Source: Tolypeutes matacus
Taxonomy: Eukaryota > Chordata > Mammalia > Cingulata > Chlamyphoridae
Assembly: GCA_026826555.1 (NCBI GenBank)
Contig: JAKSZT010053928.1
Location: 42,963,528 to 43,027,527 of the forward strand
Reading direction: 5' to 3'
Length of the DNA stretch: 64,000 bases
Shown here: one piece after another, positions 45,638-57,240 of the stretch
Position numbering within the stretch: position 1 is the first letter of the stretch
Layout: each line of letters opens with the position of its first letter
Program-made: the position numbers and the translations under genes
Notes under the pieces: generated by a model
Told to the model about the DNA's origin: nothing
Seen by the model: the letters and a program-made list of their open reading frames with translations, nothing else
Database searches by the model: none

Positions 45638-46789
45638 TTTTTTTTTTGTAGTAGCAGAATTTAATGTAAAGTGAAAGTACACACTCAAGAAGGGAGTGCG
45701 GGTGTGCTCATACAAATTGCATTTTCACCTGCTGGGGCTGGGGGTGCTGTTTTATTAAAGCTGGGCTCACCCCTTTCGTCCCCCTCCATGTAAATTAGGA
45801 CTTGTAAGTCCCAGAATTCTCATTGGTCTGCCTTATGCAAAAAAGGGATTAAAAACTATAACTTTTTACTGGCTCTATATTCTTCCGAGTGGGAACTGTC
45901 TAGGGGAGGAGTCTGTGAAACATGTGGTGGTCAGGCGATGGGTGGGCCTTTTGTCATCTGGTATCTTCTGGCATTAAGCCTTGGGCCCCATATTATGAGA
46001 CTAATCTGTTGGTCCTCCTCCTTGCTGAGTTATCTTCCTTCTCCTACCTCATAGAAACCCCTACCTCATAGGAACCATATACTTTGAGGACCTCGAGAAA
46101 GGAATTCACCCATATCTATAGGTACTGTAGGTGAAATCTGGTGGCAAGTTCTTGGCTTGCCTTCCTAGCCTCAAGATGCCTTTAAAAGTCCAATCTGAGG
46201 CTTTTATGAAAACTTTCAGCAAAGCAAAGTTAAAAAGGCCTATATGGTTAAGTCTTCATTCTTGCTGCACTTATCGAAATAGGCCAAAGCTAATGGAACC
46301 AGCCATATTTTACGATCAGGAATAAGCTTTCTTGGGAGTGGATGTGGCTTAAGCAGTTGAGTGCCTGCCTCCCACATGGGAGGTCCTGGGTTCAGTTCCT
46401 GATGCCTCCAGCTAGAGTAGAATTATCTTTCTTGCACAGTTTCCCCCTTCAAAGCACTTCTAATAATCTTTTCTTCCTTATATTTGTTTTCTTCGTTACT
46501 TTGTCCAAACTATTAAAATATAAGCTTGGAAGCGGCTCCTGCTCTGCGACTTCACGGAGGAGCCGCCGCCGTCGCCGCTCTGGATTCCGCCGCCGGGGGC
46601 CTCGTATCCCGGGCAGCCCCTCGGCGCCTCAGAGCTGCCCCGAAAGCGCAAAATCGACGTGGGGGCGATGGCTGAGCCCTTGGCTTCGCCCAGCAAGCGC
46701 CGCGACGGCGGGGACGGCAGCGCCCCCGGCCTGGAGACTGGCGAGCCGCCGTCGCTGCAGCCGCCAGTGCGGCCCCACGGGCCGGGGGC
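45638..46789 (-). pseudogene. L1-mobilised retrocopy with inverted 5' part
   Basis: A ~1.15-kb insertion lies between 14-bp duplications. It begins with poly(T) to 45,647, and 13 nt further the complement of ATTAAA (45,660-45,665), so the source RNA is on the minus strand and polyadenylated. At about 46,525-46,530 the sequence switches from AT-rich to a GC-rich block ending at the right duplication. In that block a plausible protein frame runs on the plus strand, opposite to the tail. This is the arrangement left by twin priming. The 3' part does not look coding; its poly(A) region resembles an LTR end. A SINE lies at 46,334-46,424. Source not recognised. Confidence 0.75.
46334..46424 (+). 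mobile_element. tRNA-derived SINE in the retrocopy
   Basis: Head gggagtggatgtggcttaag and B-box-like gggttcagttcc. ctttcttg occurs before it and again near 46,424, probably the target duplication. It is younger than the retrocopy. Confidence 0.8.
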
Positions 46790-46803
46790 GGGGTTGGACT
46801 TTT
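46524..46803 (+). pseudogene. GC-rich coding-like fragment inside the retrocopy
   Basis: The frame starting at 46,524 is open for about 92 codons to a TAA at 46,801-46,803, the last codons being host sequence. It includes CDFTEEPPPSP, ELPRKRKIDVG and, after an ATG at 46,668 in good Kozak context, AEPLASPSKRRDGGDGS. Two basic clusters look like nuclear localisation signals. It could be the N-terminal exon of a nuclear protein; the frame may start before the ATG. CpG content is high. I do not recognise the gene. The other frame over this block (46,342-46,821) is Arg/Ser-rich and looks like a shadow. Confidence 0.5.
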
Positions 46804-46834
46804 AATCGGCCACCTCTCTGACCCACCCACTGGA

Positions 46835-46950
46835 TTTCTCTGCCGCCTGCTGAGGACAGGACCTGGGTCTTATAAAAATGATGTCTTTCCCACTGTGCCT
46901 GGCACATAGCGGACCCTGAAAGGTTGTTTGTTGATTGGTTAAATGAGTGA
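46835..46950 (+). repeat. L2 LINE 3' end
   Basis: gaggacaggacctgggtct, actgtgcctggcacatagc, gtttgttgattggttaaatg. Confidence 0.75.
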
Positions 46951-47523
46951 AATACAGTAATTGGGTTCATATGAGATACTGGAAAAGACACTGGGGGTAA
47001 AAAATGAGAGGTCTTGATCCATTAGGAAGGCCACACAAAGAACAATGTGACAGGTATTCTAACGGAGCTTTATGTCAAAGGCTGTACAAGCACAGATGAG
47101 AGAGCAAGTGACTGTGGGAAGGCTTGGGGTTTGCAGAATAGGGAACAGTGGAAGGATGTGGGGGGAACCACAGAGGAGAAAGGAATTGGGACATGAAGGA
47201 TGAGAAAGAGGTCTCACAGGAAAGAGAGCGAAGGTATCTTCTTAGAGAGGAATCAGACATCATCCGAGGTTAGATTTTCCTTCGAGTAAGTCCTTTGGGC
47301 AACTGGCTTTTCAGTTGTTTCTCTTTCTTCATTGTTTTTACTCTGTTTTTTCCCTTTAAAATACACAGTGACTTTTTTCTATAGGTATTTTATTATGTCC
47401 ATGGTTCAAATGTTTAAAAAATAAAAGGAAAGAATATGAAATGGGACATTCTTTTTACATACACATTTAAAAAATAGAGTATCCACAATCCTGTACATAA
47501 TACACTCATCATTGATGAGTATT
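46951..47523. other. No gene seen
   Basis: Unique-looking DNA; possibly weak antisense L2 at 47,030-47,170. Confidence 0.4.
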
Positions 47524-47537
47524 TAGCATTCTATTCT

Positions 47538-47739
47538 TTTTTTTTTTTTTTTTTTTTTATTATGGGTAAAAATCAAAATTCTCACAATACATACAAACAT
47601 TTGTAAAATGATATATAAATATATATGCATATATGTGTATTTGCTTACAAAAATGTTATTTTTTATATATATATATACATATATTTTAAGAGGTGCTTAG
47701 ATTACCTAAAATATTATACGGAACCCACTCGGATTCCCA
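47538..47739 (-). mobile_element. 5'-truncated L1 tail
   Basis: Reverse complement of 1,880-2,090: poly(T), attatgggtaaaaatcaaaa, caatacatacaaacattt, TA-rich, aagaggtgcttagattacc. Target duplications tagcattctattct at 47,524-47,537 and 47,740-47,753 are identical. Only about 200 bp were inserted. Confidence 0.95.
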
Positions 47740-47753
47740 TAGCATTCTATTCT

Positions 47754-48009
47754 GGTCTTATAATATGGATTATCGGATGGGTTCCCAAATGGATATCTTT
47801 TGCGCCCTGCTTCCTGTCCTCTTGACCCACACTTTCCCTGTAGCCAATGCTAAAGCAATGGCCATGTGCAAGAATAACCTGATGACACTTGTCTCAGCTA
47901 CACCAGGTATTGTTTGCTTTGTGCCCCTGGGCTTTTCTGCATTACCATGTAGGACACCATGCATTTTTAAAATGTGCACAAACCTGAAAGTGTGAGGGAG
48001 TTAGCACCT
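47754..48009. other. No gene seen
   Basis: Unique-looking DNA. Confidence 0.4.
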
Positions 48010-48272
48010 TGTCTTAGCTTCCTAGGGCTGCTGCAACAAAGTACCACAAACAGGTGATTTCCAACAACAGAAATTTATTGTCTCACAGTCTGGAGGCTGT
48101 CCTTATAAAGATACCAGTCATATTGGAACCCAACTTGGCCTCATCTTAACTCATTGCATCTTCAAAGAACCTGTTTCCATATAAGGTCACATTCACAGGA
48201 CTGGAAATTAGGACTTGAATATGTCTTTTTTGGGGAGAAGGTGTGATTTAACCCCTAATACACCCCATAGGA
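48010..48272 (-). repeat. MaLR LTR (MLT1 group), internally shortened
   Basis: Antisense: tgtcttagcttcctagggct, acaacagaaatttattgtc, then directly ataccagtcatattgg and aggtcacattcacaggac. The middle part found at 24,280-24,420 is missing. Confidence 0.85.
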
Positions 48273-48699
48273 CAACCCTTGCAAAATAGAGAAAGGTACA
48301 TTTGATAAATACTCCCCTCTTCTGTCTCCTAAGCAGACAATCCTGAGACACATGCTGCATAGCTCTTTACAGGGACTCTACTGGGATCAAGCTCTAGTCT
48401 CCCAAAGGGGTGATCAACACATTATCATAAAAATACACTCCTGGATTAACTTCCCCTCCTTGTCCGTTATACTCTTCCCAATCCTCCACTCCTGTTCCTG
48501 GGGGTCACATCCTAAAATAAGCTATCTGGGTACAAATCCTTCTCTCAGACTCCACGTTTGGGGAAAACCCAGGGTAAGAGAGTAGATACGTGAAGTGGCC
48601 CTAGAAAGCTGACCTGAGGGTTTAAATTCTGGAATTGGATCACTCATAGTTTGGAGAACAGTAAAGATTCAGTTGCTAGTAGAAAGTGAAGTGGTAATA
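48273..48699. other. No gene seen
   Basis: Unique-looking DNA. Confidence 0.4.
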
Positions 48700-50470
48700 A
48701 CCATGGCATACTGTAGCATCACAATTTCTAAGATGCTCAGTGGTCAACTTGAGTGAAGCACAGAGGGAAGGTAAAAATGTACATTGGCTTATGTAGCAGT
48801 GTAGCCCTTGAACGGTAGAGGACAATGATAATTCTAAAAATTATGGAGTTACCCAACTTTTGTTAATGGCTTTAGACACTTTGAAAAAAGAAAGAGAGGC
48901 TCAAGTTAGCCAACTATTAACTCAGGACATTTTGTGAAAGTAAAATTGTGCTTCCATAATAACGTTTAAGCCAGGAGATATGGTTTATCTCCTGTAGCCA
49001 AAGGGCAGGCTGTTATGAAAATCAGTTCCAGGATTTAATAATAAGGGTAGCAGAGCTACAAAGGAGGCTGAATGCATAGCCTCAACTGGTCTCTTTGCCA
49101 GAGTTCTGATAGAGAAAGAGTGGGATCCAGGGACCCAAGGATGGAGGCATTTGAGTAGACGAGCCTAAGAACTTGGAAACCTAGAATTCCTCTTAACCTC
49201 CAGACTGGCAAGAAGCTCCATCTCTTAAACAAGTTCCCCAAGTGATACTTCTCAGTCAACATCTGTCCAGATTTGGAGCCTACTCTATCATATGCAACTT
49301 GCATTTTGATCTTCCTTCACTTTGGAAAGAATACCCACACCTAACAGAGAAATAAGTATGAAGAAATGAAAGAGGATTTCCACTTCCGAACCAATAAATT
49401 GTCCTCAGAGACTAATGCTTGGATCTAAAGTACACAGACCATTTTGTGCATAAGAATTAATGAAGAATAAATGAATGAGTAACCAGTTGAGACCACAGGA
49501 GGGAGTGAGGAGATGCTGAATTCAATAGCATTTGCACATCCTGTGTTGTCAAGAAATTTGCACATCCTGTATTAAAGAGCTGCCAGAGAGAAGAAACTCC
49601 CAAGACCAAGGAAAACTTAAAGAAGATTATGAAAACTTGGAAGGAGCCAAATATGAAATAAAATGTCACTTATTCTTTTCAAAAAATAAAAATAAAAATA
49701 AAAAACAAAAAAGAGGCTCCCTATCCTTTGCTAAAAACAAAAATAAAATTAATAAAAATAAAGAAAAAAGTAGCCTCCCCTTACTTGAAGACAGTGTTAA
49801 GACCTTACCTGAGGGGAGTACCTTATAACATGAAGCTTATCCACCTCAGAACGGCCTTGCTTCTCATCATTGTCTCCTGGCCAAAAAGTAGAGTCTGCTT
49901 GTAGCACAACCCATGGAAGAAATACAATTCTTGCTGTGAGAGAAAACAGCATATACAAACAAAGAATTGCAAGACCTGGTTATCTGTACTGGCAGGAATT
50001 GGGGGAAAACTTGAGAATGAATCTCAAAAGCCAAACAGAAGACCAGATAGGGAAGAATTTTACTGATCTTGGAGCATAGTCCAATGAATGTGTGTTTAAT
50101 ATCCTGATGAGGACATTGGAAGCAGTCCTATTACTCTGCTTGGATGGCTCCTTGAACATTGGGCACAATGGTAGGAAGTAAATGCAGTTGAGATTCCAGA
50201 CTGTCTTGCCAGAGTATTGGAGAAGGAATTGGAAGACTTAGGAAAGTGGAAATGTTATGCAAAATCAAAGGCACCACTAAACCATGTTCTCCCAAAGGGT
50301 TTTGATAACACACCCTTCTGTAATGCAAAGGAAAGTACTGATGAGGGGGACATTTTCACAGACCCTTGTAAAACCCAGAGCTCTTGGCATTGTGCCTATA
50401 GGGCCTAGTAGATAAATGGCCCTGTTTATAAAATGCTCTGAGAAGGTCAACAGTGCCTTCTCTTGTGATT
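48700..50470 (+). pseudogene. Old ERV-L/MaLR internal region, gag-like
   Basis: The part 49,040-49,140 (gtagcagagctacaaagg, then agagaaagagtgggatcc and caaggatggagg) matches in order the gag-like segment at 10,780-10,885 of the ERV-L provirus. Upstream, a Lys/Glu-rich stretch near 48,880 takes the place of the coiled coil. The rest to 50,470 reads like MaLR internal sequence (accatgttctcccaaagg near 50,283) but has no continuous frame. A ~17-bp word, tttgcacatcctgtatt and variant, is duplicated at 49,529-49,575. No matching LTRs flank it. Confidence 0.55.
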
Positions 50471-50967
50471 CTTAGACTGACATCCTAAAAGAAAGAGATT
50501 TCAAATGCCATTGAATTTGCCCATTAAAAATAGTTTCAAGACCTTGAAAGTGTAGAAATGTGGTGTTACTGTTGCACACGTGCGTGCTCTCTCTCTATAT
50601 ATAATGGACTTGCCTGCCTCTGGGAACAAATGCATGTCCCCCAGATGAAAAGGAGGGTATAATCATCTACGAAGGAAGAGAAAGAAACTTTTGAAGCAAT
50701 GTCACACCAACTTTAAATATGGAACCAGAGAGTAACTTCACAAAGCACTTACATAAGTCAAAGCAAAATATTGGCCATCACATATAAATAAAGCAAGATT
50801 TTGTTGGAGTCTCATAGAACACAGTCAGAAAATTTATACTCATCTGCCTCTCTTCTGGCTCTTTCTGCCTGGAGGGAGTTTAGAATCCCATTCCTGCCAT
50901 CTCCTGCTTAAGAACATTTGCAAACTCATAGACTCTCAATACTCTGTCACTGGATCAGGTTTAGAGC
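50471..50967. other. No gene seen
   Basis: Unique-looking DNA. Confidence 0.4.
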
Positions 50968-51130
50968 ATCCTGATCAGTAGTTCTAAAGCTCAAGTGATA
51001 GAAAATTATTTGCAGAGCTTTAAGAAAATGCAGGGTCCTGTTTCCCATCCCTGAAGATTCTGAGTTGTTTGGTTTGGTTGGGTTCTCCCGGCAATTTGAA
51101 TGATCAGCCGTTTGGGAACTGAGTCTCTCG
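50968..51130 (+). repeat. MER5-like hAT MITE
   Basis: gatcagtagttctaaagctc, gcagagctttaagaaaatgc, agggtcctgtttcccatccc and agattctgag follow MER5A order. Confidence 0.7.
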
Positions 51131-52479
51131 GTCTTTGACTGCACAGTCTCAGAGAAATTAATTTTATAAATTTATGTTATATGTGCATGTGCATAAAACA
51201 CACACACACACACAACTTGCAGAAGGTAAAAAAAAAAAAAAAGAAAAAACACCGATGGATTCAAGTTTCCTCTCTTAGTCTTAAGTTTCTCCAAATGCAG
51301 AGCCTGAGGCAACAACTTGGATTCAGGTCGTTTTTCAAGGAAAGGATACCAGGAGTCAGAAGTGAGGGACTGGAAAGAATGAAACAGAGAAAAAGGGAAA
51401 GCCAATACAAGTTCATCATCACTGTGAGTAGCTGTGGGGACCCTCTGAAGATCTGGGTAAGATGCGTCTAGAATTGTCCAACTGAAGGACAGAAGAGAGA
51501 GGCATTTATCCACAAGCTTCTCTCATCCATGTCAAATCTGACCCCATAGGGTGATAACACCCTCACACTTCCAGATTTTTGGATGCATCAGAATGGCTGA
51601 GCACTTCCCTTGATAGTAAAAGAGAAGTCCCAAGGCAGAAGGCAATAAGAATGAGAAAAAGCTGAAGAAAGGTGCTCTCAGTTTCTACCTGTATGTGGCT
51701 AATTGCCACAGCAATGATGGCATTTAAAAGGTGGGTCAAGAGAATATAAAGCAGGGCACACAGATGTCTGATACAGTTCACCCTTATTCTGCTTAGCTTT
51801 GCTCAAACCTCACATTAAGTCTAAATCATCACAGAACCTTCAAGGTGGTGGCCAACTAAAATTTCTTTAAGAGCCTTAATACAGAAATTTTGGTGGTGTA
51901 TCAGCTCTAGTCCCTGATGATGCAGCTGGTTCCAAATATCATAGCTGATATTTTTCATCTCCTTCTTCTATCACCAGTTTTAGATTTCCTGCCCCTTCGG
52001 CAGCACTGCACAGGTGACCCAGAACTTCATGCCCAAAGAATAAGAATCCTCAGTTGCTTTACTATTCTTGGGCTGTGGTGCTGCACTTGCCCATTTACAG
52101 TTAGCATTGGGTTTTAGAAGCTCCTAGAAACACCCCAGTGAGTCACTTTCATTCAGGATATACTCTTTCCTGTCCCCACTGTGTAGAAGAAATCATAGTT
52201 CTTGATAATCAGGGGATTACCCGTGCCAGTATGATCCCCAGCAGAAGGAGCCTAAACAGATTGGGTGGCAGTCATGGCTTCAGGTTCAGAAAAACCCTTT
52301 CCTTCACCCTCTCACTAGAACCAGGACTTCTTAAGCAGAGCTTAAGTTCTGAAGGACAAGAAATATGAATTCCACAAGTAGGTTGCTGAAAGTATTAGTA
52401 AGAGAGCCCAATTCAACTTCCAGCTCTTGGTTCTTGAACCTGTGCAATCTAGCTATTAGGGACAAGAGACAGAAAACAG
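51131..52479. other. No gene seen; (CA)n at 51,198-51,214
   Basis: Unique-looking DNA with a short CA run and an A run at 51,229-51,242. Frames at 51,181-51,513 and 51,917-52,368 show no domain. Confidence 0.45.
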
Positions 52480-53330
52480 CACTAATAAAACATTACGACT
52501 TGTTTGATGTCTTTTGAATTTTTAGAATAGTTTATGACTTTAAAGGTTTTATAAACATGATCATTTTAAACAGTGGGTACTGTGAACATAGAGCATTTCA
52601 AGAATCTATATAAAAAGGTTAGAGACCAGAAGGACAAATGTACTGGTTCCAAAATACAAAAACTAAAATTGCAAAATCTAAATTAATAAATGTTAATTCA
52701 ATGTCTACAAATATAACAAACACAACAATGTCACTAAGTGTTACATTTATTATTTATAAAAATGTAATTACATCGCAAAACAACTTGAAAGCTATATTTT
52801 TCTCACTTCAAAAGAATTTCTGATTATACATGATCATAACCATGTAATTAAATTCATCTAATTACAAATAAGTTACAAGTAACCATATAATTTTAAATCC
52901 CATTTATTAAACTATATAAAATTACACATATATGTGTGTGTCATATGCATATATATTTAATGTGAAATGTGTGTGCCTTTTAACATGATTTGGAAATCGG
53001 TATGATTTCATGTGATATTTATAAATATCACCTTGATCTTATTATTCCTGTGATGATGTCATTAGCTCTAATATTTAGAGACATTGGCTTAATATGGAAA
53101 TATATTTGGAAATTCCTTTGCCTCTTTAATCTGCAAGCAGATCATACCTGATAATATATATTATTACAATTTGAAATTTTAAGAAATAATCTTCTGTGAA
53201 ATATTTGATTAGTATATTTATATTAATTCTTATGGAATCTACTCTAATTTCTATTAAAAGAAAGTTTTACCAATTGTAAAACTGGCCAAGAAGGTATTAG
53301 CACTGGATAATACTGATTAGAAATTTAAGT
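52480..53330. other. AT-rich unique DNA
   Basis: Very AT-rich, with TATATG words near 52,925-52,960. No repeat family recognised. Confidence 0.45.
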
Positions 53331-55189
53331 CCCTGGACTTCAGTTCAATTCAGTAAACTGTTTAACCCAAAAAGAGTGATTGGTCTTGTTTTACATTATC
53401 ATAAATTCTCATCTTTTTCAGAGCACTTATGAGTTTTCTCAAGAGTAAAAGCCAGTTGAGAGAATAGTCATTTACCAAAGAATTATGAAAATTCAGTAGT
53501 TTAAAATTTAACAGACCACTGTGACAGAATTGTCAGAGATGAATGATGCTTTACGGGCATACAAATTTTAAAGGCACATGGTGAAGATGCTGTCCCAAAG
53601 GACCATTTATTAGCGTGCATGGAAGCACAATAGTGTTTTCTTGTGGGCAATTTTGACAGCACTCCTAATGAGAGAAGGGGCCGATATTTTCTTTTGTTTA
53701 ACTACAGAAATCTCTACACAAACTCATCAGTCAAACCAGCAGCTTCCTGCTCCCTCCTAACTAAGGATGGACTCCAGGTTGTACAGCACAGTTCCCCTTC
53801 CTTTCATCCTGTAGGATTTTACAAAAGGTGCACTGCCAGTGCTAAGGTGCTAGAGTCATTTTCACAAAAAACCATCAAAAAAGAATGTCTTCAGATGACA
53901 TGGCATATCTTGGTGTGAAGACGGTGGAAAAGGTGGTATTATTTCAAGGTGACCTATGGGTTGTTTTTACGCCAGTGTATTTCCTGTCTCTGAATCTACT
54001 ACGCAAAATCTGACCTTAAATCAGTCAACCAGTACCAGCTCAAAGCTTTGTGGCTTTTCTTAATAGTTACACTTGGGGGAGGGGGGGGCAGGTGGAGAAA
54101 AGAGGATTTATCTACCCAAGTCTTACAGGAACTCTAAATGAGTCTTTTGAGGTGCTCTGTGGGACTAACAGTCTCTTACCAGTAGCCCGGTTACTTAGCC
54201 TTTCTTAAACACCAAGTCAGATGTTTTGCTTCCTTGTTACCCATGCCTGTCTTCAAGAGATGTTCCAGCTTCACGGCTCACACTCCCCCATCTTCATTGT
54301 CTGTCTTCGCTCACCTCTGCCCCAGCCACCCAGGGAATTTGTTTATGAAGCCATCTGGCTTGTCTCTGAAAGTCACAGTGCTGGAGGGTCTGACCTTAGC
54401 TACCAGCAGCTCATTGTGCGGACAAAAGAAGAGTGGCTTTTTGATTTTTAAGTTGGTGAAACCAGCAAGGTCCAGCAACTTCTTTGGAAAGCTGGGACTT
54501 TGACGATACGTGAAAAGCAAAGTAAACATATTCTTTTCAAACCTCTCCTCCATATAGTTTTTAAAACCACAGTCTGTCCTTCGTTTCAGTAGTAATTGCA
54601 GAAATCATTAGGAAAAGTTACTAAACCCAGAGTCTCATTGTGTTTTAAGAACCTATAGAGCAGAATCTATATTTTAGAACCTAAAACCTGTAAGCAAGTT
54701 TAGAGAAAATATCTCATACATCCTGGCAAAACTTGCAAATAAACAGGCATGCATAATGTGTAAGTGTTTTGTCAATGTTTACATTTACGAAAGGAGGACT
54801 GCAAGGCAACCCAGAGGGAGGGCAGAGACCTTCTGGGATTGCTGCTTTCGGCTCCCTCTTGAGGAAATGCAGCCACCCACACAAAGTTAGATCAGATTTG
54901 ACAAAGGCAAAGACAGGCGTCTTGGGAAACTTTTGTGGCCAGCTAACATGTGCCTGAGGTTTCCCATTACCCTTCTGGGAGTGCAGCAGTCAGACGAACT
55001 TCTTGGGGAATGCATGAGAGTCCCCAGGCTGCAAAGCCTGGGGATTTGCAGGGCTGAGAGATGAATAAATGATGCTCCTGACATTCCCCAAGGTGGTTGG
55101 GGTCCCAGAAGTATCTCTTTCTGTCATGTAAACGGAGACCCATAGGAGCACCTGCCTGTACTTTGTTCCAGCACTAAGTTCAACCCTTA
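53331..55189. other. No gene seen
   Basis: Unique-looking DNA. Frames at 53,643-53,918 and 54,221-54,553 (both strands) have no recognisable domain. A G run is at 54,075-54,092. Confidence 0.4.
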
Positions 55190-55335
55190 ACTAGAAGTTT
55201 TACCATTTAGCTGGCTCTTACTCTGAACCTCAACTTCTCATCTTTAAAATGGAAATAGTAATCCCTACATACCTGGATTTGAGAATTTTAAAAGTATGTC
55301 AAAGGGCTTTAAAATTATAAGAAGCACAAAGTAAA
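55190..55335 (+). repeat. MIR SINE
   Basis: ggctcttactctgaacctca, acttctcatctttaaaatgg, aaatagtaatccctacatac. Confidence 0.75.
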
Positions 55336-56280
55336 TGGAAGATATTCTTAGACTCAGCTCTGATACCAGAGTTGTGAGAATCTGGGCTTATTGTGACATG
55401 AATATGATTGCTAAAGTTCCTTCTGAAAATTCTATGATCCTTTGAAACTTGGACAATATTAAAATTAAACAAGTACTTTCTGTCTGGCTAATATGATACT
55501 CAAGTTGAAAGTTTTCTCTGTACCATATCACCTGGAATGAGCTCTTCTAATTCTAAGTTAAATGGTACCCACCCCACCTATCCCCTTTTCCAACCCCATT
55601 GGCCTCAGAACTACTATAGAATTTGTCCCTCTGCCATCCATCCTCCTGTGATCAGCTGTCAGTTGTGAGCGGTGCATCCTGGCTTTGGAGAGGAAATTGT
55701 CTCTCTGGCAGAGGTTCAGCAGCCCTGTTCTTCTCACTTAGGTTTTAATTATATAAACAAGTGAATATAGAGTGCCCTACAATGTTAACCATGCTAGGGG
55801 CTTAATAAATAATATACATAGGACTGGGGGTCACCTGATTCTGCTTTCTTATTGTTAGAGACAGATACTTCCCTCCATTTCCCCTAACCTCTCTTTCATA
55901 GCATTTCCGTTAGAGGTGACTGTCACAATTAAAACTGTGACCCTGATATATCCCTTCTGCTCCAGAGAGCTCTGCTAACTAGCTCTGTGAGAAAACATTT
56001 TAGTTTGGGTGTTAAGTAAATTAAAGTGAACTAGACTCAGATTTATATTGCAATCCCCAGAGCAGTGAAGGGGGTGATGATATTTAAGCAGGGAAGGGAA
56101 TTTGGGACAAGTGCCTGCCAAGGCTTGAACTGCTCCAGCACAAACATGGCTCCTAACCATGGACTCATTGCCCGTAAACACGCTGTGCCCATGCCCACGT
56201 CCATGCCTTTAGTCTTGCTGTAACTTCCCTTCCAGAACTGACTTCTGCTTTCTTTTCATCAATGTCGTGCAACAAACATT
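55336..56280. other. No gene seen
   Basis: Unique-looking DNA. Confidence 0.4.
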
Positions 56281-56296
56281 TATTGACACACTTTTT

Positions 56297-56380
56297 TTTT
56301 TTTAAGGAGGTACCAGGGATTGAACTTGGGACCTTATACATGGGAAGCAGGTGCTCAACCACTGAGCTATACCTGCTCCG
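56297..56380 (-). mobile_element. tRNA-derived SINE
   Basis: Poly(T), gattgaacttgggacctt (B box complement), cactgagctatacctgctcc. Identical 16-bp duplications tattgacacacttttt lie at 56,281-56,296 and 56,381-56,396. The tail is short and there is no unrelated body. Confidence 0.93.
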
Positions 56381-56399
56381 TATTGACACACTTTTTATG

Positions 56400-56700
56400 G
56401 TTCAACACTGTACTAGGTATTGCAGATCTAGAGAGATGAACATGATATGATCAATGCCCTTGAGGTGCTTATTTCCTAGTAAGGAAGACAGGGTTATGCC
56501 CAACTAATTCCAGTAGCAATTATCTAGTGACAGTGCGATGAGTGCCTGATAGAGCGACTAGGAGATTATGAAGACAGGAGAGATCCCTTAAGGCTGGAGG
56601 GGCTGAGGAAGGCCTTGTGGAAGAGGCAGCATTTGGCAGATGCTTTGATGGAGGGTCTCAGGAGACCAAGACTGGTATGAAAATGATGTAGAAACAGGAA
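56400..56700 (-). repeat. L2 LINE fragment
   Basis: Antisense L2: caacactgtactaggtattg, cttgaggtgcttatttccta, gacagtgcgatgagtgcc, gaggaaggccttgtgg. Confidence 0.75.
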
Positions 56701-56749
56701 TTGAGTTGACTGGCCTGCAGACCTAATAGGTCTTGTAAAGGAGCGATGG

Positions 56750-56960
56750 GATTTATTGGGCACCTACTATGTGCAAGTACATATGTTTTCATAAAATCTT
56801 CACCATCACTCTAAGTAGGTTTTATTATTCCTATTTTGAAGAGAGAAAAACAGAGCTTGCTTTAGGTCAAAACAGCTTGTGAGTGGCAGATCCGGGACTT
56901 TTAACCAAGTTGGTTTAATTCCAAACCCCTTCTCTATACCAAGCTGCCTTCCTGGATCTG
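56750..56960 (-). repeat. MIR SINE
   Basis: Antisense MIR: gggcacctactatgtgc, taggttttattattcctatt, gtgagtggcagatccggga. Confidence 0.8.
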
Positions 56961-56999
56961 AGACTAGCAAGGTAGATTGTGGCCATATCCTAGAAATCA

Positions 57000-57240
57000 T
57001 TAAGCTCCAAGCTTGGATTTTGCCTTCCTCTTAAAAGTCTTCCAGGACTGCCTCAGGCCTTACCTTTCCCATCAGGTATTGCCCGAATGTTCTAGCCCTT
57101 CTGACACTCCCAGTTCCTGTTGACAGGGTCCCACTGCCTTGCATTATCCTCTACTGGCTCATGTGAATCCCCCAAAAAGCTGCCAGTTTTTAAGGGAGAG
57201 GAACTGTCTGGCCCTTCTTCCATACCCCTGGGTAATTATG
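57000..57240 (+). repeat. L2 LINE fragment
   Basis: Sense L2: ttgccttcctcttaaaagtc, ttccaggactgcctcagg, cattatcctctactggctc. Confidence 0.6.

Noticed and set aside
51994..52006. U6-like word ccttcggcagcac
   Set aside because: It resembles the U6 5' stem-loop for about 13 nt only; the following bases do not continue as U6.
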